From Congregibacter litoralis KT71 (GTDB lineage Bacteria > Pseudomonadota > Gammaproteobacteria > Pseudomonadales > Halieaceae): a stretch of DNA of 64,000 bases. This document shows positions 27,035 to 36,483 of the stretch, one piece after another. Position 1 is the stretch's first letter. Every line of letters starts with the position of its first letter. Position numbers and translations under genes: made by a program. The stretch spans positions 2,231,075 to 2,295,074 of the forward strand of contig NZ_CM002299.1 of assembly GCF_000153125.2 (NCBI RefSeq), written 5' to 3'. The notes under the pieces were generated by a model. It made no database searches. It saw only the letters and a list, made by a program, of their open reading frames with translations, and was not told where the DNA came from.

Positions 27035-27714
27035 GGAGCCGCTTCCAGGCGTCCGTCCGTGAGGCGCAGCACGCGCTCCATACGCTTCGCCACGGCAAGA
27101 TCATGGGTCACGATCACAAAGGCACTGTGTTTCGCCTGGAGCTTGTCGATAAGCCCGAGAACCTGCTCTGCCGCCTCGGGATCAAGGTTCCCCGTGGGTT
27201 CGTCCATGAGGACACAACGGGGCTTGTTGATGAGACTCCGGGCAATGGCTACACGCTGACGCTCTCCGCCGGAGAGCTGGCCCGGGCGATGACTGCTGCG
27301 ATTAATCAGACCGACCTCGTCCAACATTTCGGCAGCGGCGGTCTCCGCCTCCCGACGGGCTATCCCGGCTATGAGCTGTGGCATGGCAACATTTTCCAGC
27401 GCCGAAAATTCCGGAAGCAGGTGATGGAACTGATACACAAAGCCCAGATGCCGGTTACGCCATTCGGCCAGCTGCTTTTCCGACAGCGATGCCAGCACAC
27501 GCCCTGCGAGGGCGACTTCCCCTTTGCTGACATGATCCAGGCCACCGAGAAGGTTTAGAAGTGTGGACTTCCCGGAGCCCGAGGCACCGATGATGGCCAC
27601 CTTTTCCCCGTCAGCCAGGGACAGCTCCACGCCACGCAGCACCGACACTTGAGAACGCCCATCCTCATAGCTTTTATGTACGTTCCGACAGGACAGAGCC
27701 AGGGAATCACTCAT
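27031..27714 (-). CDS. lolD: lipoprotein-releasing ABC transporter ATP-binding protein LolD
   Basis: 227 residues from ATG 27714 (MSDSLALSCRNVHKSY); the 22 residues before it fall in lolC and are not conserved-looking. Walker A GASGSGKSTLL, Q-loop near FVYQFHHLLPE, signature LSGGERQRVAIAR, Walker B CVLMDEPTGNLD and the switch His (VTHDLAVAKRM) are complete. It powers release of lipoproteins by LolC/E. Overlaps lolC by 8 bp and lolE by 4 bp. Confidence 0.95.
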   Translation of the reverse strand: MSDSLALSCRNVHKSYEDGRSQVSVLRGVELSLADGEKVAIIGASGSGKSTLLNLLGGLDHVSKGEVALAGRVLASLSEKQLAEWRNRHLGFVYQFHHLLPEFSALENVAMPQLIAGIARREAETAAAEMLDEVGLINRSSHRPGQLSGGERQRVAIARSLINKPRCVLMDEPTGNLDPEAAEQVLGLIDKLQAKHSAFVIVTHDLAVAKRMERVLRLTDGRLEAAP

Positions 27715-28966
27715 AGCGTAAAACCTCTGCAGGGGCGATACGGCTTGCGCGCCAGGCAGGATAAATTGCCGCCAGGACACTGAGCATCGCTGCCGCCGCG
27801 CTGACGGCTAGCACGTCTGTCCACAGTAACTCGGAGGGCAGGCGCGAAATAAAATACACTGAGGGGTCAAAAATTCTCGCCCCGAACAGGCGCTCAAAGA
27901 AATCCACAAGGTCTGCAACATAAACAGATAACAAGCTGCCCGCCGCGGCACCGGCCATTACACCCAGCAATGCCAGCGCCAGGCCCTGGGTTAAAAAAAT
28001 CAGCGAGATATCGCCCGGCGTCGCACCCATGGTGCGCAGGACGGCGATGTCCCGGCGCTTTTCCGTCACGGCCATTACCAGCGTCGACACCACGTTAAAC
28101 GCCGCCACGAGCACCACACCCAGGAGCAGAATGCTTACCGTGAGCTTTTCCATGCGGATTGCGCGAAACAGAGACCCCTGGGTCTCGCTCCAGGGGCGGT
28201 AAACTCCCCGCCCCTGTAAAACGGGGTCCAAGGCTGCACCCAGGGTCGGCGCGGTCATGAGATCCGAAGTGCGCAGCTGCAATCCCCGGGTGCCACCGGT
28301 CTTCAGAAGACGGTTCGCCGTAGGGAGCGACACATAAGCCAGCATACTGTCCTGCTGGGCACCAACCTCAAAAAGCCCGACAACCGTGAGCAAGCGGGAT
28401 CGGGGGAAGAGTCCCAGGGGGGTCACACTCACCTGAGGTAACACGATGCGTAACTCATCTCCCGGCACGACACCGAGCATGCGCGCCATAGAACTACCAA
28501 GGATGACCGTAAAATCCTCGCGCAGATCTTCAAGACGTCCCACTCTAAGAAAGTCTTCCAGCTCCGTCAGTGCCGATTGCCTCGAAATGTCGATGCCCGT
28601 GAGTACGGCCCCCTGCTGTCGGTAAGGGCCTGAGAAAAGCACGGTTTCGCGCACAAACGGCGCGATAGCGAGAATCCGGGGATCAGCCAGCAAGTCCGAG
28701 GACAGCGCCTCTGTGGCCCTGGCGGACTCCTCGCCTTTCTTTGAATCCTGCGCAGGGAGCAATTCTACGTAAGCGTGGGGAATCAGCGCGAGGATGCGTC
28801 CCCGCAGTTCCCCCGCAAAACCATTCATGACGGAAAGCACCGTAATCAGGCTGGCGACACCGAGCATCATACCGAGCATGGACGCCATAGATACCAGGGC
28901 GGTGAAACGGGAACGCTGACGACTGAAGCCGTAACGCAGCCCCAGAAAACTTGTGTAAGAGGCCAT
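27707..28966 (-). CDS. lolC: lipoprotein-releasing ABC transporter permease LolC
   Basis: 419 residues, FtsX-type permease paralogous to LolE: first helix ~25-50, a large periplasmic domain (the LolA-contacting 'hook' belongs here in characterised LolC), then three C-terminal helices. Motifs LITVLSVMNGFAGELRGRIL and LRTMGATPGDISLIFLTQG are characteristic. First gene of the operon; nqrM ends 19 bp upstream on the same strand, so read-through from the nqr cluster is possible. Confidence 0.92.
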   Translation of the reverse strand: MASYTSFLGLRYGFSRQRSRFTALVSMASMLGMMLGVASLITVLSVMNGFAGELRGRILALIPHAYVELLPAQDSKKGEESARATEALSSDLLADPRILAIAPFVRETVLFSGPYRQQGAVLTGIDISRQSALTELEDFLRVGRLEDLREDFTVILGSSMARMLGVVPGDELRIVLPQVSVTPLGLFPRSRLLTVVGLFEVGAQQDSMLAYVSLPTANRLLKTGGTRGLQLRTSDLMTAPTLGAALDPVLQGRGVYRPWSETQGSLFRAIRMEKLTVSILLLGVVLVAAFNVVSTLVMAVTEKRRDIAVLRTMGATPGDISLIFLTQGLALALLGVMAGAAAGSLLSVYVADLVDFFERLFGARIFDPSVYFISRLPSELLWTDVLAVSAAAAMLSVLAAIYPAWRASRIAPAEVLRYE

Positions 28967-28985
28967 CGGTCAACGGCTTCTGATA

Positions 28986-29216
28986 TTACTTGCTGGCGTC
29001 GTAGAAGCGGGCATCCGACTCGTCGCGCGTATCGCCACTGCCAGACTCTTCCTTGCACAGACTGGGGTCATCACCACAGATCTCACAGCGACCTTCGATG
29101 CCCACGGCAGAAAGGCCGCCGCAGGACCCTTTCAAAGCGCCGCGTCCGGTCATAGCACCAATCGCCATGCCGGCCATGATCAAGGCCATGATGAGGAACG
29201 CGAGTAGAAAAACCAT
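28986..29216 (-). CDS. nqrM: Na+-NQR maturation factor NqrM
   Basis: 76 residues from ATG 29216, chosen for its CTGGAG ribosome site and the family N-terminus MVFLLAFLIMALIMAGMA. One membrane helix, then the four-Cys region GSCGGLSAVGIEGRCEICG plus a following Cys. NqrM helps install the membrane iron centre of NqrDE in Vibrio. It lies downstream of apbE in the nqr cluster, as expected. The readable upstream extension is rejected. Confidence 0.9.
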   Translation of the reverse strand: MVFLLAFLIMALIMAGMAIGAMTGRGALKGSCGGLSAVGIEGRCEICGDDPSLCKEESGSGDTRDESDARFYDASK

Positions 29217-29303
29217 ATCAACTCCAGTGTGATCTCGGTGGTGCGCAGTCTCTAAGCTGCCGCCTGGCAAAGGGCGAAGACAAAGCGACCTGGAACTCAG
29301 GTC

Positions 29304-30374
29304 TTACATCTTAGCAGCGTCAGCCTGCGAACTCTGGCGATAGCTCTCAAACGCCGGGGTGTAGTGTACCTCAAGCCCGTCGTCGCCCCGGGAGACAAAG
29401 TGCGCAGCGATGCCCTCACGCTCTGCAAGCGCAAGAGCGGCTTCCTGCCCCAGCACAATCAACGCGGTCGCCAGAGCGTCGGCAATCATGCAGTTCTTAT
29501 GGACCACCGTAACCGACACCAGATCATGGGCTACGGGATAGCCAGTCCGGGGATCTACGAGATGCGAGTAGCGTCGTCCTTCGTACTCAAAATAATTGCG
29601 ATAGTCACCGGAGGTCGCCACGGCAGCATCGCTCACCGCAATAGCCTCGATAAAGCGTGCCTTGGAAGGATCGGGAGATTCTACGGCGAGGCGCCAGAGA
29701 CTGCCCTCGGGCCGGACGCCGGATGCGCGGAGTTCACCACCGATCTCCACCAGACTGTTGGCAATACCCTGCTCAGCGAGGAGTGCTGACAATTCGTCCA
29801 CCGCGTACCCCTTGGCAATAGAGGACAAATCGATGCGCATGCCCGCAGGGCGCCCCAGAGTGGCGCGCCCGGCATCCCAGGACAGCTTCCGGGATCCTAC
29901 GCGGGCCATAGCCTCGTCAATCTCGGCATCAGACGGTGGCGTGCCTTCGCGGCTACGTGTGCCGAAGCCCCACAGCTCTACCAGGGGACCGACAGTGACG
30001 TCGTATGCACCCTCGGTAACATTGCTCAAAGACAAGGCGGCATCCAGAACGCGGGCGAAGCGCGGCGACAGCGTGACGCTGGCGGGCCCCTGTGCCGCAT
30101 TGAGACGGGATATTTCCGAGTCCGGTATGTAGGTAGACAATGCCTGATTAATGGCCTCTAACTCACCCTCAATGAGGGCCCGAAGCTCGACGGGGCTCAC
30201 CGTGGCACCGGCCTTCTCCGGCGAGGCATAAATGACCGACCAGGTGGTTCCCATGGTGGCGCCATTGAGCACCACCCTCTGCGGCCCGCTGTCGCAGGCG
30301 GACAGCAGAAACGCCGTCGCGACCGTCGCGACCGTCGCGATAGCGGCGGCAAAAAAACGAAAGCCTGGATGCAT
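29304..30374 (-). CDS. apbE: FAD:protein FMN transferase, lipoprotein
   Basis: Attaches FMN covalently to Thr of NqrB and NqrC, using FAD, in the periplasm. A lipoprotein signal peptide ends at LLSAC; the mature protein has NGATMGTTWSV, AIAKGYAVDELS, VEIGGELRASG and RYSHLVDPRTGYPV, all family landmarks. ATG 30374 (MHPGFRFF...) is preferred as it gives a normal signal peptide; ATG 30416 right after the nqrF stop is possible. The signal h-region is encoded partly by three exact 9-bp repeats. Sits between nqrF and nqrM. Confidence 0.92.
   Translation of the reverse strand: MHPGFRFFAAAIATVATVATAFLLSACDSGPQRVVLNGATMGTTWSVIYASPEKAGATVSPVELRALIEGELEAINQALSTYIPDSEISRLNAAQGPASVTLSPRFARVLDAALSLSNVTEGAYDVTVGPLVELWGFGTRSREGTPPSDAEIDEAMARVGSRKLSWDAGRATLGRPAGMRIDLSSIAKGYAVDELSALLAEQGIANSLVEIGGELRASGVRPEGSLWRLAVESPDPSKARFIEAIAVSDAAVATSGDYRNYFEYEGRRYSHLVDPRTGYPVAHDLVSVTVVHKNCMIADALATALIVLGQEAALALAEREGIAAHFVSRGDDGLEVHYTPAFESYRQSSQADAAKM
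30314..30340. repeat. three exact 9-bp tandem repeats in the apbE signal sequence
   Basis: CCGTCGCGA is repeated three times without mismatch. On the minus strand it encodes Ala-Thr-Val units in the hydrophobic core of the ApbE signal peptide. Being a multiple of three, copy changes would lengthen or shorten the signal peptide without breaking the frame. Confidence 0.8.
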
Positions 30375-30417
30375 AGCGTGGGCAGGGAGCAGGGCCGGGC
30401 GAGACCCTGCGGGCATA

Positions 30418-31641
30418 TTAGCCGCCGAAGTCGTCCAACATGATGTTCTCGGGCTCTACGCCAAGATCGGTCAGCATCTTGATGACCGCTGCGTTCATCA
30501 TGGGAGGACCGCACATATAGTACTCACAGTCTTCCGGTGCGGGGTGGTCCTTGAGGTACTCCTCGTAAAGGACGTTGTGAATAAAGCCCGTGAGTCCGTC
30601 CCAGTTATCTTCGGGCTGGGGATCAGACAGCGCGACGTGCCAATCGAAATTGTCGTTCTCTTCCGCCAGCTTGTCGTAGTCCTCAACATAAAACATTTCA
30701 CGGAGGGATCGGGCACCATACCAGAAGGAAATTTTGCGCTTGCTGCCCAGGCGCTTGAGCTGGTCAAAGATGTGTGACCGCATGGGGGCCATACCGGCAC
30801 CGCCACCGATAAACACCATTTCCGCGTCGGTGTCTTTTGCAAAAAACTCACCGAAGGGACCATATACAGTCACCTTATCGCCCGGCTTGAGACCAAAGAC
30901 CCAGGACGACATCTGCCCCGGCGGAATACCCTCGCTACCCGGGGGCGGTGTGGCGATACGGATATTGAATTTCACCACACCCTTCTCTTCTGGGTAGTTC
31001 GCCATGGAATAAGCGCGGATAACAGTCTCGTCAACCTGCGAGGACATCTTGAAGAACCCGAAGCGCTCCCAGTCGCCTCGATACTCCTCGTCCACATCGA
31101 AATCGCTGTAGTTCACGAGGTGCGGCGGACATTCAAGCTGTACGTAACCACCCGCGCGGAAATCCACGCTCTCACCCTCCGGCAGACGCAGCGTCAACTC
31201 TTTGATGAAGGTCGCAACGTTGGGATTACTCTCAACCGTGCACTCCCACTGCTTGACGCCGAAGACCTCTTCGGGCACTTCGATCTTCATGTCCTGCTTT
31301 ACCGCGGTCTGGCACGATAGACGCCATCCGTCCGCCGCGTCACGACGGGTGAAATGGGACTCTTCCGTGGGCAGCATGGAGCCGCCGCCCTCGTTGACAA
31401 TGCATTTGCACTGCGCGCAGGTACCACCGCCGCCGCAGGCCGACGCCAGAAACACGTTGGCGTCCGACAACGTCTGGAGCAGCTTTCCGCCGGCAGGTAC
31501 CGTGATATTGCGCTCACCATTTATCTCAATGGTGACGTCTCCACTACTTACCAGCAGAGTCCGGGCGTAAAGGATGATAGCGACCAACGCGAGGATCATC
31601 GCGGTAAACATGCCAACGCCGTATACGATTGTCATATCCAT
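30418..31641 (-). CDS. nqrF: Na+-translocating NADH:quinone reductase subunit F
   Basis: 407 residues: N-terminal transmembrane anchor (~4-26), a 2Fe-2S ferredoxin domain ([13 protein letters not shown] plus a later Cys), then FAD/NAD(P)H reductase domains ([38 protein letters not shown]). Accepts electrons from NADH and passes them into the complex. The C-terminus [10 protein letters not shown] is typical. Last structural gene of nqrABCDEF; 13 nt after nqrE. Confidence 0.96.
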   Translation of the reverse strand: MDMTIVYGVGMFTAMILALVAIILYARTLLVSSGDVTIEINGERNITVPAGGKLLQTLSDANVFLASACGGGGTCAQCKCIVNEGGGSMLPTEESHFTRRDAADGWRLSCQTAVKQDMKIEVPEEVFGVKQWECTVESNPNVATFIKELTLRLPEGESVDFRAGGYVQLECPPHLVNYSDFDVDEEYRGDWERFGFFKMSSQVDETVIRAYSMANYPEEKGVVKFNIRIATPPPGSEGIPPGQMSSWVFGLKPGDKVTVYGPFGEFFAKDTDAEMVFIGGGAGMAPMRSHIFDQLKRLGSKRKISFWYGARSLREMFYVEDYDKLAEENDNFDWHVALSDPQPEDNWDGLTGFIHNVLYEEYLKDHPAPEDCEYYMCGPPMMNAAVIKMLTDLGVEPENIMLDDFGG

Positions 31642-31654
31642 GTATAACTAAGCC

Positions 31655-32263
31655 TCAAAGGTCGATGCCGCCCAAGGCCATAAAGCCCAGGGACATCAGT
31701 CCTACAGTGATAAAGGTAATGCCGAGCCCCTGCAAGCCATCGGGAACATCGCTGTACTTCAACTTCTCCCGAATACCCGCGAGGGCGACAATAGCGAGGG
31801 CCCAACCGACCCCGGCGCCCGCGCCAAAAACCACGCTTTCGCCAAAGCTGTAGTCCCGTTCCACCATGAGCAGGGAGGCACCGAGGATCGCGCAATTCAC
31901 GGTAATCAGGGGCAGAAACACGCCCAGGGCGTTGTACAGCGCCGGCACGTACTTATCGAGGAACATCTCGAGAATCTGCACGAGCGCCGCGATAACGCCG
32001 ATGTAGGACAACAATCCCAGGAAGCTGAGATCCACCTCCGGCAATCCCGCCCAGGCCAGGGCTCCGTCTGCCAACAGATAGTTATAAATCAGGTTGTTCA
32101 CCGGCACGGTGATGGTCAGCACCACCACCACGGCAACACCCAGTCCGATGGCTGCGCTGACCTTCTTGGACACCGCCAGAAAGGTGCACATACCGAGGAA
32201 CACGGACAGGGCCATGTTTTCAATGAATATCGCCCGCACAAACAGGCCAAGGTAATACTCCAT
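31655..32263 (-). CDS. nqrE: Na+-translocating NADH:quinone reductase subunit E
   Basis: 202-residue membrane subunit with six helices, inversely oriented relative to NqrD. NqrDE share the buried iron centre. Typical segments: [36 protein letters not shown]. Its start shares one base with the nqrD stop (TGATG), indicating coupling. Confidence 0.96.
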   Translation of the reverse strand: MEYYLGLFVRAIFIENMALSVFLGMCTFLAVSKKVSAAIGLGVAVVVVLTITVPVNNLIYNYLLADGALAWAGLPEVDLSFLGLLSYIGVIAALVQILEMFLDKYVPALYNALGVFLPLITVNCAILGASLLMVERDYSFGESVVFGAGAGVGWALAIVALAGIREKLKYSDVPDGLQGLGITFITVGLMSLGFMALGGIDL

Positions 32264-32925
32264 CAGACGCTCTCCTCGGCTACGGTGTGCTTCGCCATAC
32301 GGAAGTCCGGCTCCTCGACCTGCTTGCTGTCGGCTGACCTGAGAATCCAGATGAACAGACCGATAAGGAAGAATGCACTCGGAGGCAAAAGCAGCAAACC
32401 ATTGGGGTTATACCAACCGCCCTCCGTCACCAGCGGCAGGATTTCAAAACCGAACAGTTTGCCCGCGCCAAAGAGTTCGCGGATAACGGCGACAAAGATC
32501 AGCACCACGGAATACCCCAGACCATTACCGACACCGTCCATAAAACTGGCCACCGGCGGGTTCTTCATGGCGTAGGCCTCGGCGCGCCCCATCACAATGC
32601 AGTTGGTGATGATCAGGCCGACAAACACCGAGAGCTGCTTACTGATGTCGTAGGCAACGGCTTTGAGCACTTCGTCCACGAGGATCACCAGCGAAGCAAT
32701 GATCGTCATCTGCACGATAATGCGGATGCTGCCGGGAATATGATGTCTGATAGATGAAATAAACAGGTTCGAAAACGCCGTCACCAGGGTCAGGGCAACA
32801 CACATCACCAGGGTGACCTTGAGGGAGGACGTAACCGCCAGCGCCGAACAGATACCGAGAATCTGCAGCGCAATGGGATTGTTTTTAACAATGGGACCGA
32901 CAAGGGTGTCTTTTACGGAATCCAT
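32263..32925 (-). CDS. nqrD: Na+-translocating NADH:quinone reductase subunit D
   Basis: 220-residue, six-helix membrane subunit. Recognisable segments: [35 protein letters not shown] (the conserved Cys of the iron site) and [20 protein letters not shown]. Part of the Na+ channel module with NqrB and NqrE. Separated from nqrC by 2 nt and coupled to nqrE. Confidence 0.96.
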   Translation of the reverse strand: MDSVKDTLVGPIVKNNPIALQILGICSALAVTSSLKVTLVMCVALTLVTAFSNLFISSIRHHIPGSIRIIVQMTIIASLVILVDEVLKAVAYDISKQLSVFVGLIITNCIVMGRAEAYAMKNPPVASFMDGVGNGLGYSVVLIFVAVIRELFGAGKLFGFEILPLVTEGGWYNPNGLLLLPPSAFFLIGLFIWILRSADSKQVEEPDFRMAKHTVAEESV

Positions 32926-32927
32926 GA

Positions 32928-33698
32928 TCAGGCCTCTCCATTTCTAAGGTTTTCGAGGAAGGGAGCGAAGCCCGCATCACCCAGCCAGAAGTCGATAAGA
33001 TTGGTGACACCGCGACTGGTCAGCGTGGCGCCTGATAGCCCGTCTACCTTCCAGTCGGCGTTGGGACTGCTGGGATCCACGGCGCCTTTGGCGAGACTGA
33101 GCTCCACCTCGCCGTCGCGATACACCTTTTTGCCGGGCCACAGGGACTTCCAACGGGGGTTGTCCACCTCTCCGCCAAGCCCCGGCGTTTCGCCGTGGTC
33201 GTAAAACCCGAGACCCGCCACGGTGTTTCCGTCGGACTCCAGGGCAAGAAAACCATAGAGCGTGGACCACAGCCCGTAACCATGGACGGGCAGAATGATT
33301 TTTTCGTACTCGCCGCTCTCGCCGCGCACCAGGTAAACCTGCGCGACAGAGGCCTGGCGCCCAAGCTTGGCGATATCTTCATCGCTGGGTATATCCCGGG
33401 ACCGTGAAGGGTCTTTTGAGGCCGCCTGCTGGTCGTAACCAGGCGCCACATCGTCCGTGAACTGACCGCTTGAAAGGTCCACAAAACGCTCTTCAACGAC
33501 GGAGAACTGCTCGTCGACGCTGCGCCCTTCCTCCAGCATGCCCGCTGCCTGAAGAATGTTTCGCTTGCGATCGAGGGTTTTGTTCGCCTCCTGCGCCGGC
33601 TTCAACACCACTGCCGCCGTGGACACGATCACCGAGCACACAATGCAAAGTGCCAGCGCGACACCGAGGATCTTGCCAATACCGTCGTTACTAGCCAC
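32928..33698 (-). CDS. nqrC: Na+-translocating NADH:quinone reductase subunit C
   Basis: 256 residues from GTG 33698, preceded by AGGAG at good spacing and overlapping the nqrB stop by 8 bp; a longer ATG reading lies wholly inside nqrB. One N-terminal helix and a periplasmic domain with the FMN-attachment motif [13 protein letters not shown], whose Thr is flavinylated by ApbE. Carries covalent FMN in the electron path from NqrF to NqrB. Confidence 0.95.
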   Translation of the reverse strand: MASNDGIGKILGVALALCIVCSVIVSTAAVVLKPAQEANKTLDRKRNILQAAGMLEEGRSVDEQFSVVEERFVDLSSGQFTDDVAPGYDQQAASKDPSRSRDIPSDEDIAKLGRQASVAQVYLVRGESGEYEKIILPVHGYGLWSTLYGFLALESDGNTVAGLGFYDHGETPGLGGEVDNPRWKSLWPGKKVYRDGEVELSLAKGAVDPSSPNADWKVDGLSGATLTSRGVTNLIDFWLGDAGFAPFLENLRNGEA

Positions 33699-34887
33699 GG
33701 GCGAGTCTCCTCTTGATATTCGCCTGCACCGTAAAGTGATCGAACAGCGGCGCAAACAGGTTGGCGAAAAGAATCGCGAGCATGATGCCCTCGGGAAACG
33801 CTGGGTTGATGACGCGAATGAGCACGGCCATGACGCCGATGAGAATGCCGTACGCCCAGCGTCCCGTATCAGTCATGGCAGCGGAGACAGGATCCGTTGC
33901 CATGAAGAACATGCCAAAGGCGAAGCCGCCCACCACCATGTGCCAGTACCAGGGCATGGAGAAGGCCGGGTTGCTGTCCGAACCCACGAGGTTGAGGAAA
34001 GACGAAAACAGGAACATACCGAGGAAGACCCCGGCGACGACACGCCAGGAGGCAACCTTGGTCAGCAGCAGGATTGCGCCGCCAATCATGACCATGAGCG
34101 TTGAGGTCTCACCAATGGAGCCGGGAATCGAGCCGATAAACGCATCCATCCAGGTGTATTGCGCCTGCATGGCAGTCATACCTTCGGATGCAACCATACC
34201 CAGGGGCGTTGCACTGCTATAACCGTCGATCGCCGTCCACACCGCGTCGCCCGACAACTGTGCCGGATAGGCGAAGTACAGGAACGCACGGCCCGTGAGC
34301 GCGGGGTTGAGGAAGTTCTTGCCGGTGCCACCAAAAACTTCCTTGCCGATGACGATACCGAAGCTGATTCCCAGCGCGGCCTGCCAGAGCGGTAAGTCAG
34401 GGGGGCAGATCAGCGCAAACAGAATGGACGTGACAAAGAAACCTTCGTTGATCTCGTGGCCACGCTTGATCGCAAACAGCACTTCCCAGAAGCCGCCCAC
34501 AACAAAAGTCACCAGATAAATGGGCACGAAGTACAAGGCACCAAACCACATGTTGTGCCAGATGTTTGATGAGTCCGTCCCGCCAAACGCCTGAATAAGC
34601 GCCCCGCGCCAGCCATCGACACTGCCCCCGGTAACTGCAAGGACTTCGTTGGCCTGAAATCCGAGGTTGTACATGCCGTAGAACATCGCGGGAAAGACCG
34701 CCAGCCACACGGTGATCATGATGCGCTTCAAATCGATGCTATCGCGCACGTGTGCCGATGAGCGCGTGACTGACGATGGCTTGTAAAAAATAGTGTCTAC
34801 CGCTTCGTAAAGCGGATAAAAATTCTGGAAGCGTCCACCGTCCTGAAAATGGTGCTCAACGCCGTCAAGCCAGCCTCGTAAAGCCAT
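33691..34887 (-). CDS. nqrB: Na+-translocating NADH:quinone reductase subunit B
   Basis: 398 residues with about ten helices; the core Na+-translocating subunit. Covalent FMN is expected on the Thr of [10 protein letters not shown] (SxAT form of the flavinylation motif), and riboflavin and ubiquinone bind nearby in characterised homologues. The N-terminal cytoplasmic segment and the helix [20 protein letters not shown] are typical. Follows nqrA by 3 nt. Confidence 0.96.
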   Translation of the reverse strand: MALRGWLDGVEHHFQDGGRFQNFYPLYEAVDTIFYKPSSVTRSSAHVRDSIDLKRIMITVWLAVFPAMFYGMYNLGFQANEVLAVTGGSVDGWRGALIQAFGGTDSSNIWHNMWFGALYFVPIYLVTFVVGGFWEVLFAIKRGHEINEGFFVTSILFALICPPDLPLWQAALGISFGIVIGKEVFGGTGKNFLNPALTGRAFLYFAYPAQLSGDAVWTAIDGYSSATPLGMVASEGMTAMQAQYTWMDAFIGSIPGSIGETSTLMVMIGGAILLLTKVASWRVVAGVFLGMFLFSSFLNLVGSDSNPAFSMPWYWHMVVGGFAFGMFFMATDPVSAAMTDTGRWAYGILIGVMAVLIRVINPAFPEGIMLAILFANLFAPLFDHFTVQANIKRRLARG

Positions 34888-34890
34888 GAC

Positions 34891-36243
34891 TTAACCCTCC
34901 TTCTCTATGCGTGTCAGGTTATCCCTGAGGATTGGCCCGTATTCATATTTTCCGGGGCAGACGTAGGTGCAAAGCGCAAGATCCTCCTCGTCAAGCTCCA
35001 AACAGCCCAGGGCCTGTGCCGTTTCCGTATCGCCCACGATGAGAGCGCGCAACAGTTGGGTTGGCAAAATGTCCAGGGGCATAATGCGTTCGTAGGCGCC
35101 CACGGGCACCATGGCGCGCTCACTGCCGTTGGTGGAAGTCGTCATGGGCAGGAGTTTCCGCCCCAGCCAGCTGCTGACGAAAACCCCGAGACTGGAGTGC
35201 TTGTCAGCCCCCGGTCGCATGAAGTGCATGAACTCCCGTTCGCGCCCTTCTTCCAGCACCGATACCTGGGTGTGGTATCTCCCGAGATAGGCCGTGGCGC
35301 CGGATACTTTTTGCCCGCCCAGCACAGACCCCGAGATAATGCGGTTCTCCCCTGCCTTGAGCTGCCCGGCCACCAGCGCCTCCAAATCCGCGCCGAGACG
35401 GGTTCTCAGCAAGCGAGGGTGCTCAACCTGAGGTCCTGCCAGAGAGATCACGCGCTCGGTCCAGAGTCGCCCATCGAGAAACAGGCGCCCTATGGCAATC
35501 ACATCCTGGTACCCCACGGTCCAGACCATACGCTCGGGATTCGTGCCCAGGAGGTAGTGGACGTGGGTGCCCGCGAGACCCGCGGGGTGCGGACCCGCAA
35601 ACTCCTCCCGCTGGATATTGCCCGCGCTGCCCCCGGGGATCGTCGCTCCCGGTGCCGTGCAGAGATAAAGCGATTCCGTTGTCAGGGTGGCAAGAAGATC
35701 CAAACCCAGGGCAAACGCCTCATCCTGCTGTGCAATGATGATTGCCGGATCTGCCGCCAGGGGATTGGTATCCATGGCGGTCACAAATATTGCCGCCGGC
35801 TCGTGATCGGGGGCCGGTACAGCACTGAAAGGTCTTGTGCGCAGGGCGGTCCATTGACCCGAGGCCTGCAACTGCGCCCGCACGCTACTTGCGGGAAGTG
35901 CCCGGGCCTCGTCGGCGCTGTAGGCGTCAAAGCTTACCGCGTCACTGTCATCCGCGTCTTCGACATCAATCACTACCGACTGCAGTACCCGTTTGGCACC
36001 GCGATTGATCGCCGAAACCACACCGGAAGCCGGCGCGGTGTAATGCACGCCCTCGGTTTTTTTACAGCTGAAGAGAATCTGTCCGCACTGCACGCGGTCT
36101 CCGACCTGTACAGCCATGGTCGGCTTCATGCCTACGTAGTCCGCGCCAAGAACCGCAACGGCGCGTGCGTCAGGTGCGTCGGCAATGCTTTGCTCGGGCG
36201 CACCCTCAAGAGGGATATCAAGCCCCCGCGATATTTTAATCAT
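34891..36243 (-). CDS. nqrA: Na+-translocating NADH:quinone reductase subunit A
   Basis: 450-residue soluble subunit at the cytoplasmic face, implicated in ubiquinone binding. Family segments: [47 protein letters not shown], and near the end [20 protein letters not shown]. First gene of the nqr operon; AGGCGGA lies before the ATG. The 240-bp region upstream should hold the operon promoter, but no convincing consensus is seen. Confidence 0.96.
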   Translation of the reverse strand: MIKISRGLDIPLEGAPEQSIADAPDARAVAVLGADYVGMKPTMAVQVGDRVQCGQILFSCKKTEGVHYTAPASGVVSAINRGAKRVLQSVVIDVEDADDSDAVSFDAYSADEARALPASSVRAQLQASGQWTALRTRPFSAVPAPDHEPAAIFVTAMDTNPLAADPAIIIAQQDEAFALGLDLLATLTTESLYLCTAPGATIPGGSAGNIQREEFAGPHPAGLAGTHVHYLLGTNPERMVWTVGYQDVIAIGRLFLDGRLWTERVISLAGPQVEHPRLLRTRLGADLEALVAGQLKAGENRIISGSVLGGQKVSGATAYLGRYHTQVSVLEEGREREFMHFMRPGADKHSSLGVFVSSWLGRKLLPMTTSTNGSERAMVPVGAYERIMPLDILPTQLLRALIVGDTETAQALGCLELDEEDLALCTYVCPGKYEYGPILRDNLTRIEKEG

Positions 36244-36453
36244 GTAATCCGCCTGGATTGTCGTTGTGTTTCAAGCGAATGGGCCACCACAAATGCGCTC
36301 TAAGCGCTGTTTTTTTGCTTGTGATTGCCTTGAATGACTTACCGATTCGCTTCGCTCCCCCACGAACCGGCATCAGGCCGCGCGCATTATAGCGAAGCGT
36401 CGGGGGCTCCCGCTACTGAAGTAGCATGCTATTTACAGACATTCTCCGGGACA

Positions 36454-36476
36454 GGCCGCGAAGCGGAGTCGCGGCC
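36454..36476. terminator. 7-bp GC-rich hairpin just after gap
   Basis: GGCCGCG at 36454-36460 pairs with CGCGGCC at 36470-36476 around a 9-nt loop, 8 bp beyond the gap stop codon. The T-run (36478-36482) lies on the wrong side for gap, so in the gap direction the hairpin has no U-tract. It could end or protect the gap mRNA. Confidence 0.35.
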
Positions 36477-36483
36477 ATTTTTA

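Noticed and set aside
35056..36303. Long plus-strand open frame of 415 residues opposite nqrA
   Set aside because: It is the complement of the clearly coding nqrA; its translation is rich in His, Arg and Gly without domain features.
36295..36316. GCGCT-CTA-AGCGC followed by T7, a terminator-like signal on the plus strand
   Set aside because: Only a 5-bp stem, and no plus-strand gene ends there; it lies in the upstream region of nqrA.
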